Numbered from the stretch's first letter, positions 50,027-58,489 are shown. The stretch is 64,000 nucleotides of DNA from JANPBY01 sp963805505 (GCA_963805505.1 CAWDUP010000002.1:248001-312000); one strand, 5' to 3'. The notes: generated by a model not told the origin, from the sequence alone. A program made the numbers and translations.

Positions 50027-50953
50027 TCAGGACTCGTCTTCGGCGGTGGCTCCGTCGTCTGCCGCCGTGCCCTCGAAACCGGCTGCCTCAGCCGCCTCGG
50101 CCGTTGCGAACCAGACCTCGGCGACCGTCCGGTCGTAGTACGGGCTCTCCGGCGTGTGGAACTTCATCGAGTCGGCGTTGCCCTTGACCGGGTAACCCTC
50201 GGGCGCGGTCGCCGGGTCCTCGAGCGGGGCGTGCGAACCCTCGCCGAAGGGGTGGTCGGTGCCCCAACCCGTCGGCTCGAAGCCAGCCTTCTCCGCAGCG
50301 TCGGTCGTCTCGAACCAGACCTCGGCGACGGTCCGGTCGTAGTAAGGACTCTCCGGCGTGTGGTACTTCATCGAGTCGACGTTGCCCTTGATGTCGTAGC
50401 CCTCGGCCTGCGTGGCCGAAGACCCTTCGCCGTACGGCGCCTCGGTGGCTTCCGTGGCGTCGTCAGCGGCGGCGGCCTCTTCCGGTGCGCCAGCAAGCGC
50501 TTCGGCGACCGGCTCTTTCGCTGCTACCTTCGCGGGCTTCTTGGCCGCCCGCTTGGTGGCTGCCTCGGCCTCACCGACGGCGGCCTGCCGCACGGTGAGC
50601 TCCTCGACGAGCTCGATCACGGCCATCGGGGCGTTGTCCCCCTTGCGCGGACCGATCTTGGTGATGCGGGTGTAACCGCCTGGACGGTTGGCGAAGCGCG
50701 GACCGATCTCCTCGAACAGGACGTGGACCACGTCCTTGTCGCGGACCACGGTGAGAACGCGTCGACGGGCAGCCAGGTCGCCACGCTTGGCGAAGGTGAT
50801 CAGCCGCTCGGCGAGCGGACGCAGCCGCTTGGCCTTCGCCTCGGTGGTCGTGATCTTGCCGTGCTCGAACAGCGCGGTCGCGAGGTTCGCGAGCATCAGC
50901 CGCTCGTGCGCGGGACCACCGCCGAGGCGGGGACCCTTGGTGGGCGTGGGCAT
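50027..50953 (-). CDS. rplQ: Ribosomal protein L17 with two extra C-terminal repeat domains
   Basis: A 308-residue protein. Residues 1-120 are a normal L17 core (RLGGGPAHERLMLANLATAL, then ITKIGPRKGDNAPMAVIEL). A charged Ala/Lys/Glu linker (125-180) follows. Residues 185-226 and 253-294 are two copies of one motif, KGNxDSMKxHTPESPYYDRT then AEVWFxTxxAAExAGFE, 68 residues apart. This motif resembles the short 'sunset'-type domain found in various actinobacterial proteins. L17 is usually about 120 residues. The tail is acidic, with unknown function; it may protrude from the ribosome near the exit tunnel side. Confidence 0.95.
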   Translation of the reverse strand: MPTPTKGPRLGGGPAHERLMLANLATALFEHGKITTTEAKAKRLRPLAERLITFAKRGDLAARRRVLTVVRDKDVVHVLFEEIGPRFANRPGGYTRITKIGPRKGDNAPMAVIELVEELTVRQAAVGEAEAATKRAAKKPAKVAAKEPVAEALAGAPEEAAAADDATEATEAPYGEGSSATQAEGYDIKGNVDSMKYHTPESPYYDRTVAEVWFETTDAAEKAGFEPTGWGTDHPFGEGSHAPLEDPATAPEGYPVKGNADSMKFHTPESPYYDRTVAEVWFATAEAAEAAGFEGTAADDGATAEDES

Positions 50954-51015
50954 CTGTGGTTACTCCTGTCGGGGCGCGGACGTGGGGTGAGCGCTGGGTC
51001 AGAGCCGTCGCCGGC

Positions 51016-52041
51016 TCAGAGGCGCTCGTCCTCGGCGAGGCCTTGGTCCTCGTCATCGTCGAAGTCCTCGTAGCTGTCCACCACGAGGCCGGGGTCGAAC
51101 CCGGGAGGGCTGTCCTTGAGCGCCAGGCCCATGGAGTGCAGCTTGACCTTGACCTCGTCGATCGACTTCGCGCCGAAGTTGCGGATGTCGAGCAGGTCGG
51201 CCTCGCTGCGGGCCACGAGCTCGCCGACGGTGTGGATGCCCTCGCGCTTGAGGCAGTTGTAGGACCGTACGGTCATCTCGAGCTCTTCGATCGGCAGCGC
51301 GAGGTCGGCGGCGAGCGCCGCGTCCACCGGCGACGGTCCCATGTCGATGCCCTCGGCCTCGACGTTGAGCTCACGGGCCAGCCCGAACAGCTCCACCAAG
51401 GTCTTGCCAGCGCTCGCGACGGCGTCGCGCGGCTTCATGCTCTGCTTGGTCTCGACGTCGATGACCAGCCGATCGAAGTCCGTGCGCTGCTCGACGCGGG
51501 TGGCGTCGACCTTGTAGGTGACCTTGAGGACGGGTGAGTAGATGGAGTCGACGGGGATGCGGCCGATCTCCTGACCGACCTGCTTGTTCTGCACCGCGGA
51601 GACGTACCCGCGACCGCGCTCGACGGTCAGCTCGATCTCGAGCTTGCCCTTGCCGTTGAGCGTGGCCAGGTGCAGCTCCGGGTTGTGGACCTCGACACCG
51701 GCCGGCGGAGCGATGTCAGCAGCGGTCACGACGCCGGGTCCCTGCTTGCGCAGGTACATCACCACGGGCTCGTCGTGCTCGGAGCTGACGACGAGCTCCT
51801 TGATGTTGAGGACGATGTCGGTGAGGTCTTCCTTGACACCGGGAACGGTCGTGAACTCGTGCAGCACGCCGTCGACTCGGATCGAGGTGACCGCAGCCCC
51901 CGGGATCGACGAGAGCAACGTGCGGCGCAGGGAGTTTGCGAGGGTGTAGCCGAAGCCTGGCTCGAGAGGCTCGATGACGAAGCGCGAGCGGCTGTCGTCG
52001 ACGGTCTCCTCGGTGAGCGAGGGGCGCTGGGCGATGAGCAC
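51016..52041 (-). CDS. rpoA: RNA polymerase alpha subunit
   Basis: A 341-residue alpha subunit. The N-terminal assembly domain has FVIEPLEPGFGYTLANSLRR and SIPGAAVTSIRVDGVLHEFT. The C-terminal DNA- and activator-binding domain has RSYNCLKREGIHTVGELV and NFGAKSIDEVKVKLHSMGL. An acidic tail (DFDDDEDQGLAEDERL) ends the protein. It is between rpsD (82 bp) and rplQ (62 bp). Confidence 0.98.
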   Translation of the reverse strand: MLIAQRPSLTEETVDDSRSRFVIEPLEPGFGYTLANSLRRTLLSSIPGAAVTSIRVDGVLHEFTTVPGVKEDLTDIVLNIKELVVSSEHDEPVVMYLRKQGPGVVTAADIAPPAGVEVHNPELHLATLNGKGKLEIELTVERGRGYVSAVQNKQVGQEIGRIPVDSIYSPVLKVTYKVDATRVEQRTDFDRLVIDVETKQSMKPRDAVASAGKTLVELFGLARELNVEAEGIDMGPSPVDAALAADLALPIEELEMTVRSYNCLKREGIHTVGELVARSEADLLDIRNFGAKSIDEVKVKLHSMGLALKDSPPGFDPGLVVDSYEDFDDDEDQGLAEDERL

Positions 52042-52123
52042 GAGATGTCCTTCCCGCGACGACCGCTATTTGACGTCGCGAACCTGCGTCTCGCGACGGC
52101 ATCCGGCCGCCGCGAGGGTGTGA

Positions 52124-52750
52124 CTACTTGCTGTAGAGCTCGACGATCAGCTGCTCTTGCACCTGGGTGTCGATGACCTGTCGCGCGGGAAGCGCGTGCA
52201 CGAGAATCCGCATGCGGGTGGGGATGGACTCCAGCCAGGCCGGGACCGGCTTCTCGCCGGCCTCGGCGCGTGCCACCACGAAGGGGGTCAGCTCGACCGA
52301 GCTGGGCCGCACCTCGACGATGTCGTTCTCGCTGACCCGATAGCTGGGGATGTCTACCTTGACCCCGTTGACGGTGAAGTGTCCGTGGCGCACCAGCTGA
52401 CGGGCCATGTCACGGGACTTGGCGAATCCGGCGCGGTAGACGACGTTGTCCAGGCGGGACTCCAGGATGCGAAGGAGGTTCTCGCCCGTCTTGCCCTGGC
52501 GCTGGTTGGCCTCCTCGTAGTAGCCCCGGAACTGCTTCTCCAGGACGCCGTAGATGCGCGCGCACTTCTGCTTCTCCCGCATCTGGAGCAGGTATTCGCT
52601 GTCCTTGGTACGACCGCGACCGTGCTCACCCGGCGGGTAGGGGCGGATCTCGATGGGGCACTTGGACGACTCGCACTTGGCGCCCTTGAGGAACAGCTTG
52701 GTCTTCTCGCGGCGGCAGCGCTTGCAGTCGGGGCCGGTGTAACGGGCCAT
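52124..52750 (-). CDS. rpsD: Ribosomal protein S4 (zinc-binding type)
   Basis: A 208-residue small-subunit protein and assembly nucleator. The N-terminal zinc site is C9, C12, C26 and C31 (C-x2-C-x13-C-x4-C), the C+ form. The S4 RNA-binding domain has RLDNVVYRAGFAKSRDMARQ and LVRHGHFTVNGVKVDIPSY. It follows rpsK by 46 bp. Confidence 0.98.
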   Translation of the reverse strand: MARYTGPDCKRCRREKTKLFLKGAKCESSKCPIEIRPYPPGEHGRGRTKDSEYLLQMREKQKCARIYGVLEKQFRGYYEEANQRQGKTGENLLRILESRLDNVVYRAGFAKSRDMARQLVRHGHFTVNGVKVDIPSYRVSENDIVEVRPSSVELTPFVVARAEAGEKPVPAWLESIPTRMRILVHALPARQVIDTQVQEQLIVELYSK

Positions 52751-52796
52751 GGTGTGGGTCTTCTCCTTGGTCAGGCAGGCGGGATGGACGCGGGCG

Positions 52797-53201
52797 TCAG
52801 ACGCGACGGCGCTTGGGTGGACGGCAGCCGTTGTGCGGCGACGGGGTCACGTCCGAGATCGACCCCACCTCCAGGCCGGTGGCCTGCAGGGAGCGGATCG
52901 CCGTCTCGCGACCGGAGCCGGGGCCCTTGACGAAGACGTCGACCTTCTTCATCCCGTGCTCCTGGGCGCGGCGAGCGGCCGACTCTGCGGCCATCTGCGC
53001 CGCATAGGGGGTGCTCTTGCGCGAGCCCTTGAAGCCCACGTGGCCGGCGGAGGCCCACGAGATCACGTTCCCTTGCGGGTCGGTGATCGAGACGATCGTG
53101 TTGTTGAACGTGCTCTTGATGTGCGCGTGGCCATGGGCCACGTTCTTCTTCTCCTTGCGGCGCACCTTCTTGGCGCCCGCTTGGCGAGTCTTGGGGGGCA
53201 T
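52797..53201 (-). CDS. rpsK: Ribosomal protein S11
   Basis: A 134-residue small-subunit protein of the platform. It has HIKSTFNNTIVSITDPQGNV, AAQMAAESAARRAQEHGMKK and DVTPSPHNGCRPPKRRRV at the end. It lies between rpsM and rpsD in the usual order. Confidence 0.98.
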   Translation of the reverse strand: MPPKTRQAGAKKVRRKEKKNVAHGHAHIKSTFNNTIVSITDPQGNVISWASAGHVGFKGSRKSTPYAAQMAAESAARRAQEHGMKKVDVFVKGPGSGRETAIRSLQATGLEVGSISDVTPSPHNGCRPPKRRRV

Positions 53202-53277
53202 CTTCGTTCTCCTGAACGTTGAAAGTCTGCGAGTCGTGGGTCAGCTGGCCGTGGAAGTAGTCACCGAAGGCACGGGG

Positions 53278-53655
53278 CTACTTGGTCGCCTTCTTCTTGC
53301 CGGCGATGGCGCGGCGCGGTCCCTTGCGGGTTCGCGCGTTGGTGTGGGTGCGCTGACCGTGGACGGGCAGACCCCGGCGGTGCCGGATGCCCTGGTAGCA
53401 GCCGATCTCGACCTTGCGCTTGATGTCGGAGGCGACCTCGCGGCGCAGGTCACCTTCGACCTTGAACGTCGCCTCGATGTGGTCACGAAGCTTGACGAGG
53501 TCGTCGTCGCTGAGGTCCTTGACGCGGATGTCAGGGCTCACGCCCGTGGCTGCAAGGGTCTGCAACGAGCGGGTGCGGCCGATTCCGTAGATGTAGGTCA
53601 GGGCGATCTCCAGGCGCTTCTCACGCGGGAGGTCGACGCCGACGAGGCGTGCCAT
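53278..53655 (-). CDS. rpsM: Ribosomal protein S13
   Basis: A 125-residue small-subunit head protein. It has ARLVGVDLPREKRLEIALTY, CYQGIRHRRGLPVHGQRTHT and a lysine-rich end (RRAIAGKKKATK). It is preceded by an unusually long, structured 181-bp gap after rpmJ. Confidence 0.98.
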   Translation of the reverse strand: MARLVGVDLPREKRLEIALTYIYGIGRTRSLQTLAATGVSPDIRVKDLSDDDLVKLRDHIEATFKVEGDLRREVASDIKRKVEIGCYQGIRHRRGLPVHGQRTHTNARTRKGPRRAIAGKKKATK

Positions 53656-53693
53656 GGGGCGGTGGTCTCACTTTCTGTTGGCGCCGGAGGTTT

Positions 53694-53747
53694 CGGACCG
53701 GTCCGGTCCCACCCGCCCGGGGTGGGTCCCCGGCCTCCGGGCCGGGG
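53694..53747 (-). repeat. Palindrome and two GC hairpins between rpmJ and rpsM
   Basis: CGGACCGGTCCG (53694-53705) is a perfect palindrome. Next to it, CCCACCC and GGGTGGG form a hairpin (53708-53726), and CCCCGGCC and GGCCGGGG form another (53728-53747). They lie just upstream of rpsM in an otherwise compact ribosomal operon, so they may set transcript or translation levels. The 181-bp gap has no gene. Confidence 0.7.
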
Positions 53748-53836
53748 GTGGCGTCCCGTCCCGGATGGCGTCCGGGTCGGGGGTCGGGAACGGTTTGTAC
53801 TGAGGGTGTGGCTGGGTGTGGCTGAGTTGCGTGTGA

Positions 53837-53950
53837 TCAGCCCTGCCGCTGCTTGTGGCGGGGGTTCTCACAGATGACCATGACGCGACCGTGGCGACGG
53901 ATGACCTTGCACTTGTCGCACATCGGCTTGACGCTGGGGTTGACCTTCAT
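53837..53950 (-). CDS. rpmJ: Ribosomal protein L36 (zinc-binding type)
   Basis: A 37-residue large-subunit protein. The zinc site is C11, C14, C27 and H32 (MCDKCKVIRRHGRVMVICEN, then PRHKQRQG). ATG 53950 is the correct start, inside a longer open frame. It is 46 bp after infA. Confidence 0.97.
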   Translation of the reverse strand: MKVNPSVKPMCDKCKVIRRHGRVMVICENPRHKQRQG

Positions 53951-53996
53951 CGGGCTGCGGCTCTCAGAGTTCGGGGGCGTTGACGTGGATCGTGGG

Positions 53997-54218
53997 CTAC
54001 TTGTAGCGGTAGACGATGCGACCACGGGTGAGGTCGTACGGCGAGAGCTCCACCACGACCCGGTCCTCGGGAAGGATCCGGATGTAGTGCTGGCGCATCT
54101 TGCCGCTGATGTGTGCCAGGACGAGGTGCTTGTTGGGGAGCTCGACCCGGAACATGGCGTTCGGGAGTGACTCGACAACGGTGCCCTCGACCTCGATGGC
54201 GCCATCCTTCTTCGGCAT
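53997..54218 (-). CDS. infA: Translation initiation factor IF-1
   Basis: A 73-residue OB-fold factor that binds the A site during initiation. The sequence KDGAIEVEGTVVESLPNAMF, then HISGKMRQHYIRILPEDRVV and ELSPYDLTRGRIVYRYK is the standard family pattern and length. First gene of the rpmJ-rpsM-rpsK-rpsD-rpoA-rplQ run. Confidence 0.98.
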   Translation of the reverse strand: MPKKDGAIEVEGTVVESLPNAMFRVELPNKHLVLAHISGKMRQHYIRILPEDRVVVELSPYDLTRGRIVYRYK

Positions 54219-54438
54219 GTCCTCCGCGTTTCAGTTGCTGTCCGGCTCCGAGGCAGGCTCGCCCTCGGGACGTACGGCTGTCAGGTGCGTTCGTGCTGGG
54301 ATGATGACTTCACAGTGGCGCAACGAAACCAACCGCCGGCGCCCGGATTGATCAGCCGCGGGGCGCGCAACAAGGTGGCCGACGTCAGCCGACTCAAGGA
54401 TTCTACGCCAGAGCGGGGCGTTGAGGGAAACCGGCAGG
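54219..54438 (-). promoter_or_regulatory. Gap between map and infA with a possible promoter
   Basis: The 220-bp gap has no convincing gene. On the minus strand TAGAAT (54405-54400) could be a -10 for infA with a leader of about 175 bases, but its -35 is weak. Short open frames on both strands here have no family features. Confidence 0.35.
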
Positions 54439-55257
54439 TCAGCGAGCCACCGGAGGCGGCTGCTCGGTCAGTCTGCGCGCGCCCCCGTCCAGCGCGGTGA
54501 GCACCCATGGTCGGTCGGCGGTGACGGCCACCGTGTGCTCGAAGTGGGCCGACCAACGGCCGTCCTGGGTCACCACGGTCCAGCCGTCCTCGAGCTCGCG
54601 GGTGTATCGGCTGCCGAGGTTGACCATCGGTTCGACGGCCAGCACCACGCCGGCAACCAGCTCCGGGCCCCGCCCTGGCTGGCCGACGTTGGACACGTTA
54701 GGGGCCTGATGCATCTCGGTGCCGATCCCGTGACCGACGTACTCCTCGACCACGCCGTAGTCACCCCTGGCGCGCACCGAGGTCTCCACCGCGTGCCCTA
54801 TGTCGGTAAGCCGACCACCCGGCTGCGCTGCGGCGAGGCCCGCCCACAGAGCATCCTCGGTGACCCGCAGCAGCGTGACCGCCTCATCGGACACCACGCC
54901 GACCGGGACAGTCACCGCGGCGTCACCGTGCCAGCCGTCGACGATCGCGCCGCAATCGATGGAGATGATGTCGCCCTCGGCCAGCACCCGGGCACCGGGG
55001 ATGCCGTGGACGATCTCGTCGTTGACCGAGGTGCAGATCGTGGCCGGGAAGCCGTGGTAGCCCTTGAAGGAAGGGACAGCGCCACGACCGCGGATGTGGT
55101 CTTCGGCGATGGCGTCGAGCTCAGCGGTGCTGATGCCGGCACGGACGGACTCGGTGAGCAGCGCAAGGGTCTCACCCACGACGACACCGGCGCGGCGCAT
55201 GATCTGCACCTGGTCGGGTGTCTTGACGTCGATCGCAGTGCGCTTGCGGAACATCAC
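54439..55257 (-). CDS. map: Type I methionine aminopeptidase
   Basis: A 272-residue metalloprotease removing the initiator Met from nascent proteins. It has TSVNDEIVHGIPG, DIISIDCGAIVDGWHGDAAV with two metal Asp residues, YVGHGIGTEMHQAPNV with a metal His and LAVEPMVNLG with a metal Glu. The adk stop overlaps its start (GTG 55257 or ATG 55254). Confidence 0.97.
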   Translation of the reverse strand: MMFRKRTAIDVKTPDQVQIMRRAGVVVGETLALLTESVRAGISTAELDAIAEDHIRGRGAVPSFKGYHGFPATICTSVNDEIVHGIPGARVLAEGDIISIDCGAIVDGWHGDAAVTVPVGVVSDEAVTLLRVTEDALWAGLAAAQPGGRLTDIGHAVETSVRARGDYGVVEEYVGHGIGTEMHQAPNVSNVGQPGRGPELVAGVVLAVEPMVNLGSRYTRELEDGWTVVTQDGRWSAHFEHTVAVTADRPWVLTALDGGARRLTEQPPPVAR

Positions 55258-55829
55258 GCCCCCGTGGCCGGATCCGTCCGGATCGCGATCAGCAGCCGCG
55301 CGGTGACCTCCCCGACCTCACCAACTGCATCGACTTGACGCAGCAGGCCACGATCGCGATAGGCGGCCGCCAGCGGGGCCGTCTGCTCGGCATAGACCTC
55401 GAGACGACGCCGGATCACTGTCTCGGAGTCGTCCGTGCGGCCTTGCTCGGTCGCGCGACGGAGCAACCGGGACACCACCTCGTCGGTCTGCGCGACCAGC
55501 TCCAGGACCCCGTCGAGGGCAAGGCCCTGATCGCTGAGCATCGCATCGAGCTCGGCCACCTGTGCCGTCGTGCGCGGATAGCCGTCGAGCAGGAAACCCG
55601 CCTTGGCATCGGGCTGAGCGAGCCGATCACGCACCATCGAGTTGGTGACGGAATCGGGGACGTAGTCGCCGCGATCCATGTATTCCTGGGCCTGTCTTCC
55701 GAGCGGAGTCTGCTGGGAGACGTTGGCCCTGAAGATATCGCCGGTCGAGATCGCAGGAATGCCCAGCTCGGCCGCGAGCGCCTCGGCCTGGGTGCCTTTG
55801 CCCGCTCCGGGTGGTCCCAGCAGGACCAA
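55254..55829 (-). CDS. adk: Adenylate kinase
   Basis: About 191 residues from TTG 55829; it interconverts AMP, ADP and ATP. The P-loop GPPGAGKGTQ is near the start, with STGDIFRANV and LLDGYPRTTAQV (lid and AMP site). The LID is the short, non-zinc type. The conserved family opening would be MxRLVLLGPPG, so the true start may be CTG 55838. That codon overlaps the secY stop and is 8 bases from GAAGGG. TTG 55829 is 17 bases from it. Confidence 0.93.
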   Translation of the reverse strand: MVLLGPPGAGKGTQAEALAAELGIPAISTGDIFRANVSQQTPLGRQAQEYMDRGDYVPDSVTNSMVRDRLAQPDAKAGFLLDGYPRTTAQVAELDAMLSDQGLALDGVLELVAQTDEVVSRLLRRATEQGRTDDSETVIRRRLEVYAEQTAPLAAAYRDRGLLRQVDAVGEVGEVTARLLIAIRTDPATGA

Positions 55830-55834
55830 CCGGT

Positions 55835-57133
55835 TCAGCGGAGGAACCCTTCATAGTTGCGCTGCTGCAGCTGGGACTCGATCTGCTTCACGGTGTCGAG
55901 ACCGACACCGACCATGATCAGGATGCTCGTCCCACCGAACGGGAACGAACCCGACAAGTTGATGAAGGCGAAGGCCAGCAGCGGAAGCACGGCGATGAAG
56001 GCCAGGTAGAGGGAGCCGGCCGCGGTCAGCCGCGAAAGGACGTAGTCGAGGTATTCGGCGGTCGGTCGACCGGCCCGGATGCCTGGGATGAACCCGCCGT
56101 ACTTCTTCATGTTGTCGGCAACCTCGTCCGGGTTGAACGTGATCGAGACGTAGAAGTAGGTGAAGAAGATGACGAGCAAGAAGAACGTGATCACGTAGTA
56201 GGGGTGGTCGCCACGCACGAAGTGCGTCTGCATCCAGGCGCCCCAACCGCTGTTGGGGTCGCCGGACAAGTTCACCAGCAGGGTCGGGATGTAGAGCAGG
56301 GACGAGGCGAAGATGACGGGGATGACGCCTGCCTGGTTGACCTTGATGGGGATATAGGTCGACGTGCCGCCGTACTGGCGTCGCCCGATCATTCGCTTGG
56401 CATATTGGACAGGTACCCGGCGCTGCGCCTGCTCGACGAAGACGACGGCCGCCACCAGGGCGATCCCCATCGCCATGACGAGCCCGAAGGTAACTGCCCC
56501 GTTGCTCGCGCGGATGGCCCACAGCTGGGTCGGGAACGTCGCGATGATCGAGGTGAAGATCAGCAACGACATCCCGTTGCCGATGCCGCGATCGGTGATG
56601 AGCTCGGCCAGCCACATGATCACCGCGGTACCGGCCGTCATCGTCAGAACCATGACACCGAGGACGAACGGTGAGTCGTTGGGCACCAGCTGTTCGCTGC
56701 AGCCTTGGAACAGCTGGCCGGGCGAACGAGCGATCGCGACCAGGCCGGTCGACTGGAGGACCGCCAGCCCGACGGTGAGGTAACGCGTGTACTGCGTGAG
56801 CTTGGCAGTGCCCGCCTGCCCCTCCTTCTTCAGCGTCTCGAAGCGCGGGATGACCACCGTGAGGAGCTGCACGATGATGCTCGCCGTGATGTAGGGCATG
56901 ATCCCGAGCGCGAAGATCGACAGCTGCAGGAGCGCGCCGCCGCTGAACAGGTTGACCAGGTTGTAGAGGCTGTTGTTCTGGACCTGGTTCAGGCAGTTCT
57001 CGATGGCGGAGTAGGAGACGCCCGGCGTGGGGATGAACGACCCGAGGCGGAACAACCCGATGATCGCCAGCGTGAACAGCATCTTGCGGCGCAGGTCGGG
57101 CGTGCGAAACGCCCGAGCGAATGCGGTGAGCAC
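55835..57133 (-). CDS. secY: Preprotein translocase subunit SecY
   Basis: A 432-residue, ten-span channel subunit of the Sec translocon. It has LFTLAIIGLFRLGSFIPTPG (first span), the plug region after it and GIGNGMSLLIFTSIIATFPT. GTSTYIPIKVNQAGVIPVIF and the last cytosolic loop with R in FIPGIRAGRPTAEYL are also present. It is separated from rplO by a strong terminator and has its own -10 candidate TAGTCT (57214-57209), so it likely heads secY-adk-map. Confidence 0.97.
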   Translation of the reverse strand: MLTAFARAFRTPDLRRKMLFTLAIIGLFRLGSFIPTPGVSYSAIENCLNQVQNNSLYNLVNLFSGGALLQLSIFALGIMPYITASIIVQLLTVVIPRFETLKKEGQAGTAKLTQYTRYLTVGLAVLQSTGLVAIARSPGQLFQGCSEQLVPNDSPFVLGVMVLTMTAGTAVIMWLAELITDRGIGNGMSLLIFTSIIATFPTQLWAIRASNGAVTFGLVMAMGIALVAAVVFVEQAQRRVPVQYAKRMIGRRQYGGTSTYIPIKVNQAGVIPVIFASSLLYIPTLLVNLSGDPNSGWGAWMQTHFVRGDHPYYVITFFLLVIFFTYFYVSITFNPDEVADNMKKYGGFIPGIRAGRPTAEYLDYVLSRLTAAGSLYLAFIAVLPLLAFAFINLSGSFPFGGTSILIMVGVGLDTVKQIESQLQQRNYEGFLR

Positions 57134-57230
57134 GGCACTCCTCCTGCGCGCTGTGAAGAACCAGTCACGCCGTGGTGCGGGGGCCCCGACGCGTACGGGA
57201 CCCGAACGAGACTAACAGTCGGTCGATGTG

Positions 57231-57262
57231 ATCAGGGGCGCCCCGGCGGGGGCGCCCCTGAT
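57231..57262 (-). terminator. Terminator between rplO and secY
   Basis: ATCAGGGGCGCCCC (57231-57244), loop GGCG, and GGGGCGCCCCTGAT (57249-57262) form a perfect 14-bp stem. It lies 13 bases after the rplO stop on the minus strand, closing the rpl/rps block before secY. Confidence 0.85.
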
Positions 57263-57274
57263 GGCGTAGTGCTT

Positions 57275-57715
57275 CTACAGTTCGGTGGCAGTGCCGCCGG
57301 CCGCAGTGATCTTGTCCTTGGCCGTAGCCGAGAACGCATGGACCGTCACCTGGAGCTTGAGGTTGAGATCGCCCTGCCCCAGGATCTTGACCGGCTCGTT
57401 CTTGCGGACGGCTCCCTTGGCGACGAGGTCCTCGACCGTGACCGTGCCACCCTCGGGGAACAGCGCCGCCAACGCCGCCACGTTCACGACCTGGTACTCG
57501 ACGCGAGCCGGGTTGGTGAACCCACGCAGCTTGGGCAGCCGCATGTGCAAGGGCATCTGGCCGCCCTCGAAGCGGGCTGGCACCTGATAACGCGCCTTGG
57601 TGCCCTTCGTGCCTCGTCCAGCGGTCTTGCCCTTCGAGCCTTCCCCACGACCCACCCGGGTCTTGGCGGTCTTGGCTCCTGGAGCGGGCCGCAGGTGATG
57701 AACCTTGAGTGTCAT
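57275..57715 (-). CDS. rplO: Ribosomal protein L15
   Basis: A 146-residue large-subunit protein. It has the glycine-rich basic opening VHHLRPAPGAKTAKTRVGRG, GSKGKTAGRGTKGTKARYQV, and FEGGQMPLHMRLPKLRGFTN. One base separates it from the rpmD stop. Last gene before the terminator. Confidence 0.97.
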   Translation of the reverse strand: MTLKVHHLRPAPGAKTAKTRVGRGEGSKGKTAGRGTKGTKARYQVPARFEGGQMPLHMRLPKLRGFTNPARVEYQVVNVAALAALFPEGGTVTVEDLVAKGAVRKNEPVKILGQGDLNLKLQVTVHAFSATAKDKITAAGGTATEL

Positions 57716-57716
57716 G

Positions 57717-57899
57717 TCAGTCGACCTCCTCGACCGACACGAGGTGCGGCACGGTCTTCACCATGCCGCGGATCTCGGGCCGATCTTCCTTGACGACCAC
57801 GTCACCGATCCGCTTGAGACCCAGTGAGCGCAGCGTCTGACGCTGGTTGTCCTTGCCGCCGATCCCGGAGCGGATCTGCGTGACCTTGAGCCGACCCAT
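57717..57899 (-). CDS. rpmD: Ribosomal protein L30
   Basis: A 60-residue large-subunit protein: LKVTQIRSGIGGKDNQRQTL, then RSLGLKRIGDVVVKED. ATG 57899 shares a base with the rpsE stop (TGATG). A longer open frame upstream is antisense-like and not used. Confidence 0.96.
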   Translation of the reverse strand: MGRLKVTQIRSGIGGKDNQRQTLRSLGLKRIGDVVVKEDRPEIRGMVKTVPHLVSVEEVD

Positions 57900-58489
57900 C
57901 AGGACGTCACACCTGCCCTCGCGCGAAGCAGCGCCGCGGGCGCCACGTCCTCCAACGGCAGGCCCCGGCGCGCGGCGACCGACTCGGGGCGCTCGAGCCC
58001 CTTGAGAGCGGCCACGGTGGCGTGGACCACGTTGATCGCATTGTCCGACCCGAGGGACTTGCTCAGGACGTCGTGAATGCCGGCGCACTCGAGCACGGCG
58101 CGGACGGGTCCGCCAGCGATCACTCCTGTGCCTGGGCTCGCCGGGCGCAGCATGACGACGCCGGCTGCCTTCTCGCCCTGGATCGGGTGCGGAATGGTGC
58201 CTTGGATACGCGGGACCTTGAAGAACGCCTTCTTGGCCTCCTCCACGCCCTTGGCGATCGCGGCCGGGACTTCCTTGGCCTTGCCATAGCCGACGCCGAC
58301 CGTGCCGTCTCCGTCGCCCACGACGACCAGCGCCGTGAAGCTGAAGCGGCGGCCGCCCTTGACGACCTTGGCCACGCGGTTGATCGCTACGACTCGCTCG
58401 AGGTAGGCCGACTTCTCGGCACCACCACGGCGATCATCGCGACCGCGTCGCTCGCCGGCGCCGCCACCGCGGCGCTGGGGTCCAGCCAT
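57899..58489 (-). CDS. rpsE: Ribosomal protein S5
   Basis: A 196-residue small-subunit protein important for decoding accuracy. The N-terminal 25 residues are Gly/Arg-rich. The core has LERVVAINRVAKVVKGGRRF, SFTALVVVGDGDGTVGVGYG and AGGPVRAVLECAGIHDVLSK. ATG 58489 follows GAAGGA. Confidence 0.97.
   Translation of the reverse strand: MAGPQRRGGGAGERRGRDDRRGGAEKSAYLERVVAINRVAKVVKGGRRFSFTALVVVGDGDGTVGVGYGKAKEVPAAIAKGVEEAKKAFFKVPRIQGTIPHPIQGEKAAGVVMLRPASPGTGVIAGGPVRAVLECAGIHDVLSKSLGSDNAINVVHATVAALKGLERPESVAARRGLPLEDVAPAALLRARAGVTS

Noticed and set aside
54281..54556. 91-codon open frame upstream of infA
   Set aside because: It overlaps the end of map and has no family features; treated as intergenic.
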